NCBI RefSeq assembly: GCF_001005725.1
Contig: NZ_LBIC01000009.1
Span: 310,001 to 374,000, forward strand
DNA from: Sphingobium chungbukense
GTDB lineage: Bacteria; Pseudomonadota; Alphaproteobacteria; Sphingomonadales; Sphingomonadaceae
Length of the DNA stretch: 64,000 nucleotides
Reading direction: 5' to 3'
Both the position numbers and the translations under genes were made by a program. The stretch's first letter is position 1. Each line of letters starts with the position of its first letter. The notes under the pieces were generated by a model that was not told the DNA's origin, did not search any database, and saw only the letters and a program-made list of their open reading frames with translations. Positions 43,146 through 51,264 of the stretch are shown in pieces.

Positions 43146-43823
43146 CTAAGGCATCAGCCGCCGCCGCCCTTCCCACAGATGCCAGCGCATGGCCAGCGCC
43201 GCGCCCTCCGGGTCCTGCGCACGGATGGCGGCGACGATCACTTCATGCTCGCGCAGCATGGTCGCGATTACCTCGGGCGGGCGGGAGCGGGAGATGTCGA
43301 CGCCCGCGCGCATGATCTTCTCGACATCGTTCCAGAGCGCGTCGAAGGCGATGACAAAGGCGGGATTGCCCGTCGCTTCCGCGATCCGGCGGTGCAGTTC
43401 CATATCCTCGGCATGGGCCGGCTCGCTCGACAGCAGCGCCTCGCGCAGCGTGGCCATGCCGTCCTCGATATGCACCATTTCCTGGGGCGTGCGGCGGGTC
43501 GCCGCCAGCCTGGCCGCTTCCGCCTCCAGCACGAAGCGCACCTCGTAGCTGCCGAGCGTCGTCGGCAGTTCGGTGGACGGCATGAAGGCCGCCAGCCGTT
43601 CGGAGGGGCGGCTCTTGACGAAGGAACCCGCGCCGCGCCGCGCCTCGGTGATGCCGTCCGATGCCAGCCGGACCAATGCCTCGCGCACGATGGCACGCGA
43701 CACGCCGAACATCTCGGCCAGCCGCGCTTCGGATGGCAGGCGCGCGCCGACCTCCAACTCCTCGGACTTGATGATCTCGACGATGCCCGCATAGGCCTGG
43801 TCGGAAAGGCGTGCCTGGTTCAT
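43146..43823 (-). CDS. GntR-family (FadR subfamily, FCD domain) regulator
   Basis: 225 residues. N-terminal winged helix LPSEARLAEMFGVSRAIVREALVRLASDGI, then a C-terminal all-helical FCD ligand domain with metal-binding residues (ELHRRIAEATGN, EHEVIVAAIRAQD). FCD regulators respond to sugar acids and other carboxylates. It starts 12 bp after the permease stop, so it is probably co-transcribed with it and represses the operon until gluconate (or a related acid) is present (inference). Confidence 0.9.
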   Translation of the reverse strand: MNQARLSDQAYAGIVEIIKSEELEVGARLPSEARLAEMFGVSRAIVREALVRLASDGITEARRGAGSFVKSRPSERLAAFMPSTELPTTLGSYEVRFVLEAEAARLAATRRTPQEMVHIEDGMATLREALLSSEPAHAEDMELHRRIAEATGNPAFVIAFDALWNDVEKIMRAGVDISRSRPPEVIATMLREHEVIVAAIRAQDPEGAALAMRWHLWEGRRRLMP

Positions 43824-43835
43824 GGCAACCCCTTG

Positions 43836-45182
43836 TTAGAAGATGCTGCTGGCCACAAGCACGAACAGCAGGCCGACCACCGCCACCACGGTTTCCATGA
43901 TCGACCAGGTCCTGAACGTGCCGGGCATGTCGGTGCCGAGATAGCTTTTCACCAGCCAGAAGCCCGGATCATTGACGTGCGAGAAGAACAGCGAACCCGC
44001 GCCGATCGCCAGCACCATCCATTCCGGCTCCACGCCGGACGCGGCGACCAGCCCCTGCATGACGCCCGCCGTGGTGATCGTCGCCACCGTCGCCGATCCC
44101 GTCGCCAGCCGGATGCACACCGACACGCCCCAGGCGAGCAGGATGGGCGAGATCGCCCCGCCGTCGGCCAGCCGCACCAGCATGTCGGACAGCCCGGCCG
44201 TCACCAGCACCTGCTTGAGTGCGCCGCCCGCCCCGATCGCCAGCAATATGCCGCCCGCGGGCGTCATCGCCTCGGTCCAGATCGCGTTCTGGATGGTCCG
44301 GTCGGTGATGCGGCGGCCGAACAGCAGGGGCAGGGCGACCAGCACCGCCACCAGCAGCGCGACCACCGGATCGCTGACCCAGCCGAGCCAATGGAAATGG
44401 ACGGCGACGGTGGGCGGCAGCATGGCAACCGCCTGGCCCGCCGCGATCAGCACGACCGGCAGCAGCACCGCCGTCAGCGCGCGGCCGACGGATGGTGGGG
44501 GGACGTCGGCCTTCACCGGCTCCAGCAGTGGCGGGCTGAGCTTCACGCCCGGCGCGGTGAAGCGCGCCAGCAGCGGCCCCGCGATGATCGCTGTGGGGAT
44601 GCCGACGATCAGGCCATAAAGAAGGGTGAGGCCCAGATTGGCGCCCAGCGCATTGACCGCCAGCAGGGGGCCGGGATGGGGCGGCACCAACGCATGGACC
44701 ACCGACAGGCCGGAAAGGGCGGGCAGCATCAGGCGCAGTTTGGCCGTATCATCATCCTGGCCGTGCGGCAGCGCCGCCGCCGCGGAGGCCACGATCGGCA
44801 GCAGCAGCACCAGCCCGGTTTCGAAGAAGAGCGGCAGGCCGATGACGATCGCGGTGCACAGGCTCGCCCAGGGCGCGCCCCTGATCCCGGACAGGCGCAG
44901 CGCAGCCCGTGCCAATCCACCCGCCCCGTCCGACAGTTGCAGCATCGCGCCCAGGCCCAGGCCCAAAGCCACGACCAGGCCCGTCCCGCCCAATATGGTG
45001 CCGGCGCCCTTTTCCACGGCCTTGGCCGTTTCCTCCATCGGCAGGCCCGCCAGCAGCCCGACCGTGAAGGCACCGCACAGCAGGCCGACAAAGGGGTGCA
45101 GCCGCCCTCGGATGATGAGCGTGATGGACAAGGCGATGCCGATAATGGCTGAAAGGATCAGCCGGCCGTCCTCCGGCGTCAC
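43836..45182 (-). CDS. Gluconate:H+ symporter, GntP family
   Basis: 448 residues with about 12-14 transmembrane helices. Family features: RLHPFVGLLCGAFTVGLLAGLP, GTILGGTGLVVALGLGLGAMLQLS, ALVPPHPGPLLAVNALGANLG and a C-terminal DPGFWLVKSYLG. Imports gluconate or a similar aldonate for gluconokinase. I place the start at GTG 45182 (VTPEDGRLILSAII): it gives the family length and overlaps the stop of a 16-residue leader ORF that has a strong ribosome-binding site. The longer frame to 45326 lacks a good start. Confidence 0.85.
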   Translation of the reverse strand: MTPEDGRLILSAIIGIALSITLIIRGRLHPFVGLLCGAFTVGLLAGLPMEETAKAVEKGAGTILGGTGLVVALGLGLGAMLQLSDGAGGLARAALRLSGIRGAPWASLCTAIVIGLPLFFETGLVLLLPIVASAAAALPHGQDDDTAKLRLMLPALSGLSVVHALVPPHPGPLLAVNALGANLGLTLLYGLIVGIPTAIIAGPLLARFTAPGVKLSPPLLEPVKADVPPPSVGRALTAVLLPVVLIAAGQAVAMLPPTVAVHFHWLGWVSDPVVALLVAVLVALPLLFGRRITDRTIQNAIWTEAMTPAGGILLAIGAGGALKQVLVTAGLSDMLVRLADGGAISPILLAWGVSVCIRLATGSATVATITTAGVMQGLVAASGVEPEWMVLAIGAGSLFFSHVNDPGFWLVKSYLGTDMPGTFRTWSIMETVVAVVGLLFVLVASSIF

Positions 45183-45229
45183 CGGCTGCACCGTGCGGCG
45201 TTGATGCGTCGACGAAGCGAAACCCTCAT
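45179..45229 (-). CDS. Possible 16-residue leader peptide coupled to the permease gene
   Basis: ATG at 45229 follows GGAGGGAGAGG at ideal spacing and encodes MRVSLRRRINAARCSR, ending in TGA whose bases overlap the permease GTG (GTGA). The permease itself has no separate ribosome-binding site, so termination-reinitiation would drive it. Supported by arrangement only. Confidence 0.35.
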   Translation of the reverse strand: MRVSLRRRINAARCSR

Positions 45230-45305
45230 CCTCTCCCTCCCTGACCGCTGGAATCCGGTATCCGGCGAAATCCCGGCCCGAAAAATCTGTTGGACAGCTT
45301 ATAAG

Positions 45306-45376
45306 GTGGTTTGACTGAAAAACCACGAAATTTATGATATATTCGAAATTTTTTCTTGAACCTGTCAGACCACTTC
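45306..45376. promoter_or_regulatory. Candidate FCD-GntR operators before the permease operon
   Basis: GTGGTTT-N7-AAACCAC, a perfect 7-bp dyad, spans 45306-45326, and a TGGTCTGAC-like element lies inverted at 45364-45375. TGGTnTGAC resembles the TGGT/ACCA sites of FadR/PdhR-type regulators. An AT-rich core (TTTATGATATATTCGAAATT) separates them. The regulator encoded at 43146-43823 is the obvious candidate. Confidence 0.4.
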
Positions 45377-45382
45377 CGTTAT

Positions 45383-45396
45383 TGTTAGCGCTAATA
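45383..45396. promoter_or_regulatory. LacI-type operator-like palindrome
   Basis: TGTTAGCGCTAATA with a perfect 10-bp core TTAGCGCTAA, the classic form of LacI/GalR-family operators in proteobacterial sugar regulons. It lies about 50 bp upstream of the LuxR-type gene. No LacI gene is in the window. Confidence 0.45.
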
Positions 45397-45442
45397 CGAA
45401 TCCGGGGCGCAAACCCAGGTCAATCGCGGACAGGAGAGGAAG

Positions 45443-45742
45443 ATGGTTTTCGGCACAGCTCTGCACGAGATTCTCGATCGCCCCGAATATGACTATCCGG
45501 GGCAGGACGAGCCGCGGCGATATGAGTCGCCACCTCCCCATCTGACCCCGACCCAGATCAAGGTGCTGCGCTGCGTCCATTCGGGCCTGTTGAACAAGCA
45601 GATCGCCTATGAGCTGGGCATGGCGGAGGCTACGGTGAAGGTCCATATGACCGCGCTCATGCGCAAGCTCAATGTCCGCAACCGGACGCAGGTCGCGGTC
45701 GCGGCGGGCAATATGGGCTGGCGTTCCAGCTCCGCGGATTGA
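45443..45742 (+). CDS. Stand-alone LuxR-type helix-turn-helix protein
   Basis: 99 residues. The C-terminal GerE/LuxR HTH is complete (LTPTQIKVLRCVHSGLLNKQIAYELGMAEATVKVHMTALMRKLNVRNRTQVAV), but there is no receiver or sensing domain, only a ~33-residue acidic leader. It could act as a small orphan regulator or be a truncated response regulator. Good Shine-Dalgarno GAGAGGAAG. It is followed by the GFOR-like gene. Confidence 0.8.
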   Translation: MVFGTALHEILDRPEYDYPGQDEPRRYESPPPHLTPTQIKVLRCVHSGLLNKQIAYELGMAEATVKVHMTALMRKLNVRNRTQVAVAAGNMGWRSSSAD

Positions 45743-45800
45743 TTCCGCCCCATTGCTGAACCTGTGCGCCACCGATTCCGGGCGGAGGAGGAGGAATCCA

Positions 45801-46907
45801 ATGCCCGATAGCAATCGGCGGGACATGATCGGCGGCCTTGGCGTGGGGCTGGTCGCGGCGGCAATGATGCCCCGGCACGCTATCGCGGCCGACCGCCGGA
45901 TCGGCTATGCCGTTGTCGGTCTGGGTTCCTATGCCACACGCCAGATCATGCCCAATTTCGCGGGCTGCGACCATGCGCGCCTGGTCGCCCTCGTCAGCGG
46001 CACGCCGGCCAAGCTCGACCGATATGGCGCCCAATATGGCATCCCCGCCACCCACCGCTACAGCTATGCCGATTTCGATCGCATCCGCGATAATCCCGAT
46101 ATCGATGTCGTCTATGTCGTGCTGCCCAATGCGATGCATGCCGAATACAGCATCCGCGCCGCGCAGGCAGGCAAGCATGTGATGTGCGAAAAGCCGATGG
46201 CGATATCGGTCGGCGAATGCGAGGCGATGATCGCGGCCTGCCGCAAGGCGGGCACCCGGTTGATGATCGGCTATCGCTCGCGTTTCGAGGTCCATAATCG
46301 GCTGGCTATCGATCTCGCGCGTGGCGGTCATGTCGGTTCCACCCGGCTGATCACGGCGGAGCACGGCTTTCCGATCCGGCCTGATCAGTGGCGGCTCGAC
46401 CGGGCGCTGTCGGGCGGCGGATCGATGATGGACATCGGCATCTACAGCCTCAACGCGGCGCGCTATCTGACCGGGGAGGAACCGGTGGAGGTGAGCGCCA
46501 TCGATTCCACCGACCGCAGCGATCCGCGCTTCCGCACGGTCGAGGACCGCATCAGCTTCTTGCTGCGCTTCCCCTCCGGGATCGAGGCGAACTGCATATC
46601 GAGCTACAGTTCGGCCCATAATGCCTATCGCGTCATCGGGACGGAGGGTTGGATCGATATGGAACCGGCCACCCCCTATAGCGGCCATGCGATGCGCATC
46701 CGCAAACAGGATGCGGTCATGCCCCGAACGCTGCCCGTGCCGGCCAAGAACCAGTTCGCGGCACAACTCGATCATCTCGCCGAATGCGTTGTCACGGGCG
46801 CGACGCCGATCGTGCCTGGCGAGGAAGGGCTGGCCGACATGCGCGTGATCGAGGCGATCTATGGTTCCGCCGCCGAGCGTCGCCATGTCCGCATCGGCGC
46901 CGCCTGA
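45801..46907 (+). CDS. Gfo/Idh/MocA-family oxidoreductase, probably Tat-exported
   Basis: 368 residues. NRRDMIGGLGVGLVAAAMMPRHAIA is a twin-arginine-like signal. The Rossmann domain GYAVVGLGSYATRQIMP and the catalytic EKPMA motif are present, and the C-terminal alpha/beta domain includes GGGSMMDIGIYSLNAARYLTGEEP. It most resembles glucose-fructose oxidoreductase-type enzymes, which keep NADP bound and can make gluconolactone in the periplasm, linking it to the gluconate permease and kinase (inference). ATG at 45801 follows GGAGGAGGAGGAA. Confidence 0.85.
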   Translation: MPDSNRRDMIGGLGVGLVAAAMMPRHAIAADRRIGYAVVGLGSYATRQIMPNFAGCDHARLVALVSGTPAKLDRYGAQYGIPATHRYSYADFDRIRDNPDIDVVYVVLPNAMHAEYSIRAAQAGKHVMCEKPMAISVGECEAMIAACRKAGTRLMIGYRSRFEVHNRLAIDLARGGHVGSTRLITAEHGFPIRPDQWRLDRALSGGGSMMDIGIYSLNAARYLTGEEPVEVSAIDSTDRSDPRFRTVEDRISFLLRFPSGIEANCISSYSSAHNAYRVIGTEGWIDMEPATPYSGHAMRIRKQDAVMPRTLPVPAKNQFAAQLDHLAECVVTGATPIVPGEEGLADMRVIEAIYGSAAERRHVRIGAA

Positions 46908-46915
46908 GATAACCC

Positions 46916-47767
46916 CTATCCGTTGACGATCGTCCCGCCATTGGGATGCAGCACCTGGCCGGACATGTAGCTGGAATCCGCGCAGGCCAGGAACAGGAAG
47001 GACGGCGCGACTTCATTGGGCTGGCCCGGCCTTCCCATCGGCGTGTTCTCGCCGAAATGTGCCAGCTTCTCCGGGCTCGCCCCGCCGCTGGGGTTGAGCG
47101 GCGTCCAGATCGGTCCCGGCGCCACGGCATTCACCCTGATGCCGTCCCCGACGAGATTTTCGGAGAGCGACCGGGTAAAGGCGGTGATCGCGCCCTTGGT
47201 GCTGGAATAATCCAGCAGTTCCTTCGACCCCTGATACATGGTGACGGACGTGCAGTTGATGATTGCCGCCTCTTGTTTGAGGTGCGGCCGCACCGCCTGC
47301 GTCAGAAAGAACATGCCGAATATGTTGGTCTGGAAGGTACGGCGAAGCTGTTCCTCGCTGATGTCGGTGATGTCGCTGTCGGGATGCTGCTCCCCCGAAT
47401 TGTTGACGAGGATGTCGATGCGGCCGAATTGCTCGACGATCCGCGCAACGGCATCGTCGCAAAAATCCTTTTCGCCCAGATCGCCTGCCAGCGTGAGGGC
47501 GCGTTGCCCCTCTGCCCGGACGATCTCGGCGGTCCGTTCCGCGTCCTCATGTTCGCACAGATAGACGATCGCGACATCCGCGCCCTCCCTGGCGAAAAGC
47601 GCGGCGACGGCACGGCCGATGCCGCTGTCCGCGCCGGTGATGACGGCGGTCTTGCCGGCCAGGCGGCCCGAACCGGGATAGCGCGGTTCCCATTCCGGTT
47701 TCGGCTCCAGCCGGCTTTCATGCCCCGGCAGCGCGTCTTCATGAATCATGTCCTGCGTTTGCGTCAT
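46916..47767 (-). CDS. Short-chain dehydrogenase, YhdF/YhxC-like
   Basis: 283 residues of the classical SDR family. Cofactor motif TGADSGIGRAVA, NNSGEQHP in place of NNAG, and catalytic YSSTKGA. The N-terminal extension (HEDALPGHESRLEPKPEWEPRYPGSGRLAGK) marks the general-stress GSP39/YhdF-like group. ATG at 47767 is chosen as the first in-frame methionine of that conserved part. Convergent with the GFOR-like gene. Substrate unknown. Confidence 0.88.
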   Translation of the reverse strand: MTQTQDMIHEDALPGHESRLEPKPEWEPRYPGSGRLAGKTAVITGADSGIGRAVAALFAREGADVAIVYLCEHEDAERTAEIVRAEGQRALTLAGDLGEKDFCDDAVARIVEQFGRIDILVNNSGEQHPDSDITDISEEQLRRTFQTNIFGMFFLTQAVRPHLKQEAAIINCTSVTMYQGSKELLDYSSTKGAITAFTRSLSENLVGDGIRVNAVAPGPIWTPLNPSGGASPEKLAHFGENTPMGRPGQPNEVAPSFLFLACADSSYMSGQVLHPNGGTIVNG

Positions 47768-47847
47768 TGCAAATCTCCTCTCATCGTCGAAGAACTCATC
47801 GTCTGCCGGAGAGTTCTCTTCGTCGGTCGACGCGAGGGAGAGGCGGG

Positions 47848-48798
47848 ATGAAAATCGGGCGCGCCGCGCATTTTCGTGAAAATATCGTTCTTTACGGCGC
47901 GCTGGTCGCCAATGTCGGGATCGCCATCGCCAAATTCGTCGCGGCGGCGTTGACGGGTTCCTCCTCCATGCTGACGGAGGGGGTGCATTCGCTGGTCGAC
48001 AGCGGCAACCAGTTGCTGCTGCTCTACGGCCAGGCGCAGGCAAAGCGCCCTGCCGATGCGGCCCATCCCTTCGGTTACGGGCGGGAACTCTATTTCTGGG
48101 CCTTCGTGGTCGCGATCCTGATCTTCGCCGTGGGGGCGGGCGTCTCGATCTACGAAGGCTGGCTCCATATCCGCGCGCCCGAGCCGCTGCGCGATCCCGT
48201 CGTCAACTATATCGTCCTTGCCATCGCCTTTGCCATGGAGGGGAGTAGCTGGACGATCGCGGTCCGCGAATTCGGCAGGAAGCGCGGACCGAGCAGTTGG
48301 TGGCAATCGATCCGCCGGTCCAAGGACCCCGCCGGTTTCATCATTCTGTTCGAGGACAGCGCGGCGCTGGTCGGACTGGTGATGGCGGCGATCGGGGTCT
48401 GGGCCAGCCATCATTTTGCCGACCCGAGGCTGGACGGCATCGCCTCCATCGCCATCGGGCTGGTGCTGGGCGGGGTGGCGATCCTGCTGGCGCGGGAGGC
48501 CAAGGGGCTGCTGATCGGGGAAAGCGCGGACGGCGCCATCGTCGAGACGGTCTGGCGCCTGCTCGACCAGCGGCCGGAGATCACCGCCGTCAACCATGTC
48601 CGCACCATCCATACCGCCCCGGATGCGGTCTTCGTCGCGATCAGCGCCGACTTTGCCGACGAACTGCCGATGGGCCGGGCGGAAAGCCTGATCGAGGAAC
48701 TGGAAAGCGCGATGAAACGTGCCATTCCCGAACTGACCTCCATCTACATCCGGCCCGAAAAACGGGAGGACGCGGTCATTCAGCCGCGCCCGTCCTGA
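47848..48798 (+). CDS. Cation diffusion facilitator family transporter
   Basis: 316 residues with about six transmembrane helices. LTEGVHSLVDSGNQ carries the helix II HxxxD metal site; helix V has EDSAALVGL, where the second site uses E/D rather than H/D. A C-terminal cytoplasmic ferredoxin-like domain (PEITAVNHVRTIHTAPDAVFVAISADF) follows. It likely exports Zn or another divalent metal. ATG at 47848 follows GGGAGAGGCGGG. Confidence 0.9.
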   Translation: MKIGRAAHFRENIVLYGALVANVGIAIAKFVAAALTGSSSMLTEGVHSLVDSGNQLLLLYGQAQAKRPADAAHPFGYGRELYFWAFVVAILIFAVGAGVSIYEGWLHIRAPEPLRDPVVNYIVLAIAFAMEGSSWTIAVREFGRKRGPSSWWQSIRRSKDPAGFIILFEDSAALVGLVMAAIGVWASHHFADPRLDGIASIAIGLVLGGVAILLAREAKGLLIGESADGAIVETVWRLLDQRPEITAVNHVRTIHTAPDAVFVAISADFADELPMGRAESLIEELESAMKRAIPELTSIYIRPEKREDAVIQPRPS

Positions 48799-48948
48799 CC
48801 CTTTCCGTATCGGCGAGTTGGGCGAGCTGAAGGAATTCTGCCGCTTGCACATGTCCTGCACGGCTTCTGCGCCAATTATTGATCGGCAGCACCGGCTTGC
48901 CTGCTTGGGCATGACGCATCTTTCCCTGACATTCGGGGAGACAGATGG

Positions 48949-50532
48949 ATGCACAACTTTCCCTTGGCCGGGCGTTTCCGATGGAAACTGGTGCCCACCT
49001 TGGTCGTCGTCGCGATCGGCGACTGGCTTTTCTACCAGCGGCATTTATATGGCGGATTTTACGGGCTTTTCGCGCTCGCCTTATTGATCGCGCTGTGGAC
49101 CGGCCGACCGGCGGTGCGCCATGACAGGCGCGCCTGGGCGGCATTGTCGGCCGCCGGCCTGTTCGCGCTCGCACTGGTCTATGATGCGAGCCTTCTTGCC
49201 TTGGCCTTGTTCTGGGCGGCGGCGAGCATGGCCACGCTGCTGCCGGCAACGGCGCGCTTCGATGATGGCTGGCGCTGGTGCCAGCGTCTGATCTGGCAAG
49301 GGGTGCGCACGCCTTTCGTCCCCTTGATCGACCTGCGGCGCTTCCTCAAGATCCGGGCCGCCAGCCGATCGGGGCGTTGGAACCTCGGCGCGGTGCTGGC
49401 GGTACTGGCCCTGCCGCTGATGGGGAGCGTGGTGATCCTGGCGCTGTTTTCGGCCGCGAACCCATTGATCGAACGCTTCCTCTCGTCACTGCTGTGGCCC
49501 GAATTGTCGCTGGAACTGATCGGGCGTCTGATCCTCTGGGGCCTTTTGTTCCTGATGATGTGGAGCCTTCTGCGCCCCCGCCCCGCACGGCGCCTGCTGC
49601 CGGCCTTCGGGGGCCACGGCGATCTTGTCCTGCCGGGGGTGTCGGTCGCGTCGGTGACGCTCTCGCTCCTCCTCTTCAACCTGATCTTCGCGCTCCAGAA
49701 TCTGATGGACATGGCCTGGCTCTGGGGCCTGGCACCGATGCCCGCGGGCATGTCCATGGCGGACTATGCCCATCGCGGCGCCTATCCGCTGATCGCGACG
49801 GCGCTGCTGGCGGCGCTGTTCGTGCTGGTGACGCTGCGTCCGGGATCGGAAACCGCGCGGACGAAGGCGATCCGCAATCTGGTGATGCTATGGATCGGGC
49901 AGAATATCTTCCTCGTCGCCTCGTCCATGTTGCGGACGATCGATTATATCGAGGCCTATTCGCTCACTCGCCTGCGGATCGCCGCGCTGGCATGGATGGC
50001 GCTGGTGGCCCTGGGACTGGCGGCGATCTGCTGGCGGCTGCTGCGGGAACGGAGCGCGGCCTGGCTGATCAACGTCAATCTGGCGGCGGTGGGGCTGGTG
50101 CTGGCGGTTGCCTGCTTCGTCGATCTCGGCGCCGTCGCGGCGCAGTGGAATGTCCGCCACGCACGCGAGGTCGGCGGGCGGGGCGTGGCGCTCGATCTTT
50201 GCTATTTGAGCGGATTGGGGGGCTCCGCTCTGCTGCCGCTGATCGATCTGGAACGGCGGACCGATTTGCAGCCGGCATTGCGTGAACATGTGCAAGCGGT
50301 GCGCGTCCGCATTCACGACGCACTGGCGCAGGATCAGCGGCAAGGCTGGACCCTGTTGGGGCAGATGCGGCTGAAGCGGGCGCGAAATAGTCCGGCCGCC
50401 GCCGCGCCATCCGGAGCGCGCGGCTGCGCCGGCGCCCTTTTGCCACCGCCTCAAGATCCCGTCGCACCGGCGCAGGCGGAATCCGTCGACGCCAAGGCCG
50501 TGCATGCGTTGACAGGGGAGATAGGGAAATGA
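48949..50532 (+). CDS. DUF4173 integral membrane protein
   Basis: 527 residues with roughly twelve hydrophobic helices and an acidic/Pro-Ala-rich C-terminal tail (about 440-527). The conserved YAHRGAYPLIATALLAALFVLVTLRPGS and the IRNLVMLWIGQNIFLV block mark DUF4173, whose function is unknown. Its stop overlaps the response-regulator start by 4 bp, so the three genes form an operon with the histidine kinase. A role as a signal-input or regulated membrane protein is a guess. Confidence 0.75.
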   Translation: MHNFPLAGRFRWKLVPTLVVVAIGDWLFYQRHLYGGFYGLFALALLIALWTGRPAVRHDRRAWAALSAAGLFALALVYDASLLALALFWAAASMATLLPATARFDDGWRWCQRLIWQGVRTPFVPLIDLRRFLKIRAASRSGRWNLGAVLAVLALPLMGSVVILALFSAANPLIERFLSSLLWPELSLELIGRLILWGLLFLMMWSLLRPRPARRLLPAFGGHGDLVLPGVSVASVTLSLLLFNLIFALQNLMDMAWLWGLAPMPAGMSMADYAHRGAYPLIATALLAALFVLVTLRPGSETARTKAIRNLVMLWIGQNIFLVASSMLRTIDYIEAYSLTRLRIAALAWMALVALGLAAICWRLLRERSAAWLINVNLAAVGLVLAVACFVDLGAVAAQWNVRHAREVGGRGVALDLCYLSGLGGSALLPLIDLERRTDLQPALREHVQAVRVRIHDALAQDQRQGWTLLGQMRLKRARNSPAAAAPSGARGCAGALLPPPQDPVAPAQAESVDAKAVHALTGEIGK

Positions 50533-51254
50533 TCCTATGCCCCATGCCCAGCACCATCCTGATCGTCGATGACGACCCCCATATCCGCCAGTTGCTCGTC
50601 TTCGCCTTCGGCAAGGCGGGGCTGGGCACGATCGAGGCCGCCGATGGCGAGCAGGCACTGGCCGAGGTCGAACGCCATGCGCCCGACCTCGTCATCCTGG
50701 ACATCAACATGCCGCGCATGGACGGGCTGGAGGTGTGCCGCAGGCTGCGCGCGCAAAATGACGTGCCGATCTTCTTCCTGTCCTCCCGCGACGATGAGAT
50801 CGACCGGGTGCTGGGCATCGAACTGGGCGGCGACGATTATGTGGTGAAGCCCTTCTCCCCCCGCGAGGTGGTGGCGCGTTCCATGGCGATCCTGCGCCGC
50901 ACCGCTGCCCGCCCGCCAGTGGTGGAGAATGTCGGCGTCATGCGCCACGGGCTGCTCAGCCTCGATACCGAAAGCTGGTCGGCCCACTGGGGCATGCTGG
51001 AGGTCGGCCTGACCGTGACGGAATTCACCATATTGCGGACGCTGCTCGCCATGCCGTCCCGCATCTTTTCGCGCGACCAGATCATCGACCGTTTCCGGGG
51101 ACCGGGCTTTGCCCTCACCGACCGGACGGTGGACAGCCATATCCGCAACCTCCGCCGCAAATTCAGCGATGTGGGCGGGATCGACCTCATCGAGACGCGG
51201 GCCGGCATCGGCTATCGGCTGGGGGCATGCGGCGGAACGGACCTGACGGCATGA
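50529..51254 (+). CDS. OmpR/PhoB-family response regulator
   Basis: 241 residues. Receiver domain: STILIVDDDPHIRQ, phospho-acceptor Asp in LVILDINMPRMDG, GGDDYVVKPFSPREV. A C-terminal winged helix follows (LTVTEFTILRTLLAMPSRIFSRDQII, TVDSHIRNLRRKF). It starts in a 4-bp overlap with the DUF4173 gene; an internal ATG at 50544 is possible. It pairs with the kinase that begins 10 bp after its stop. Confidence 0.92.
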   Translation: MILCPMPSTILIVDDDPHIRQLLVFAFGKAGLGTIEAADGEQALAEVERHAPDLVILDINMPRMDGLEVCRRLRAQNDVPIFFLSSRDDEIDRVLGIELGGDDYVVKPFSPREVVARSMAILRRTAARPPVVENVGVMRHGLLSLDTESWSAHWGMLEVGLTVTEFTILRTLLAMPSRIFSRDQIIDRFRGPGFALTDRTVDSHIRNLRRKFSDVGGIDLIETRAGIGYRLGACGGTDLTA

Positions 51255-51264
51255 TAGGGGCTGC

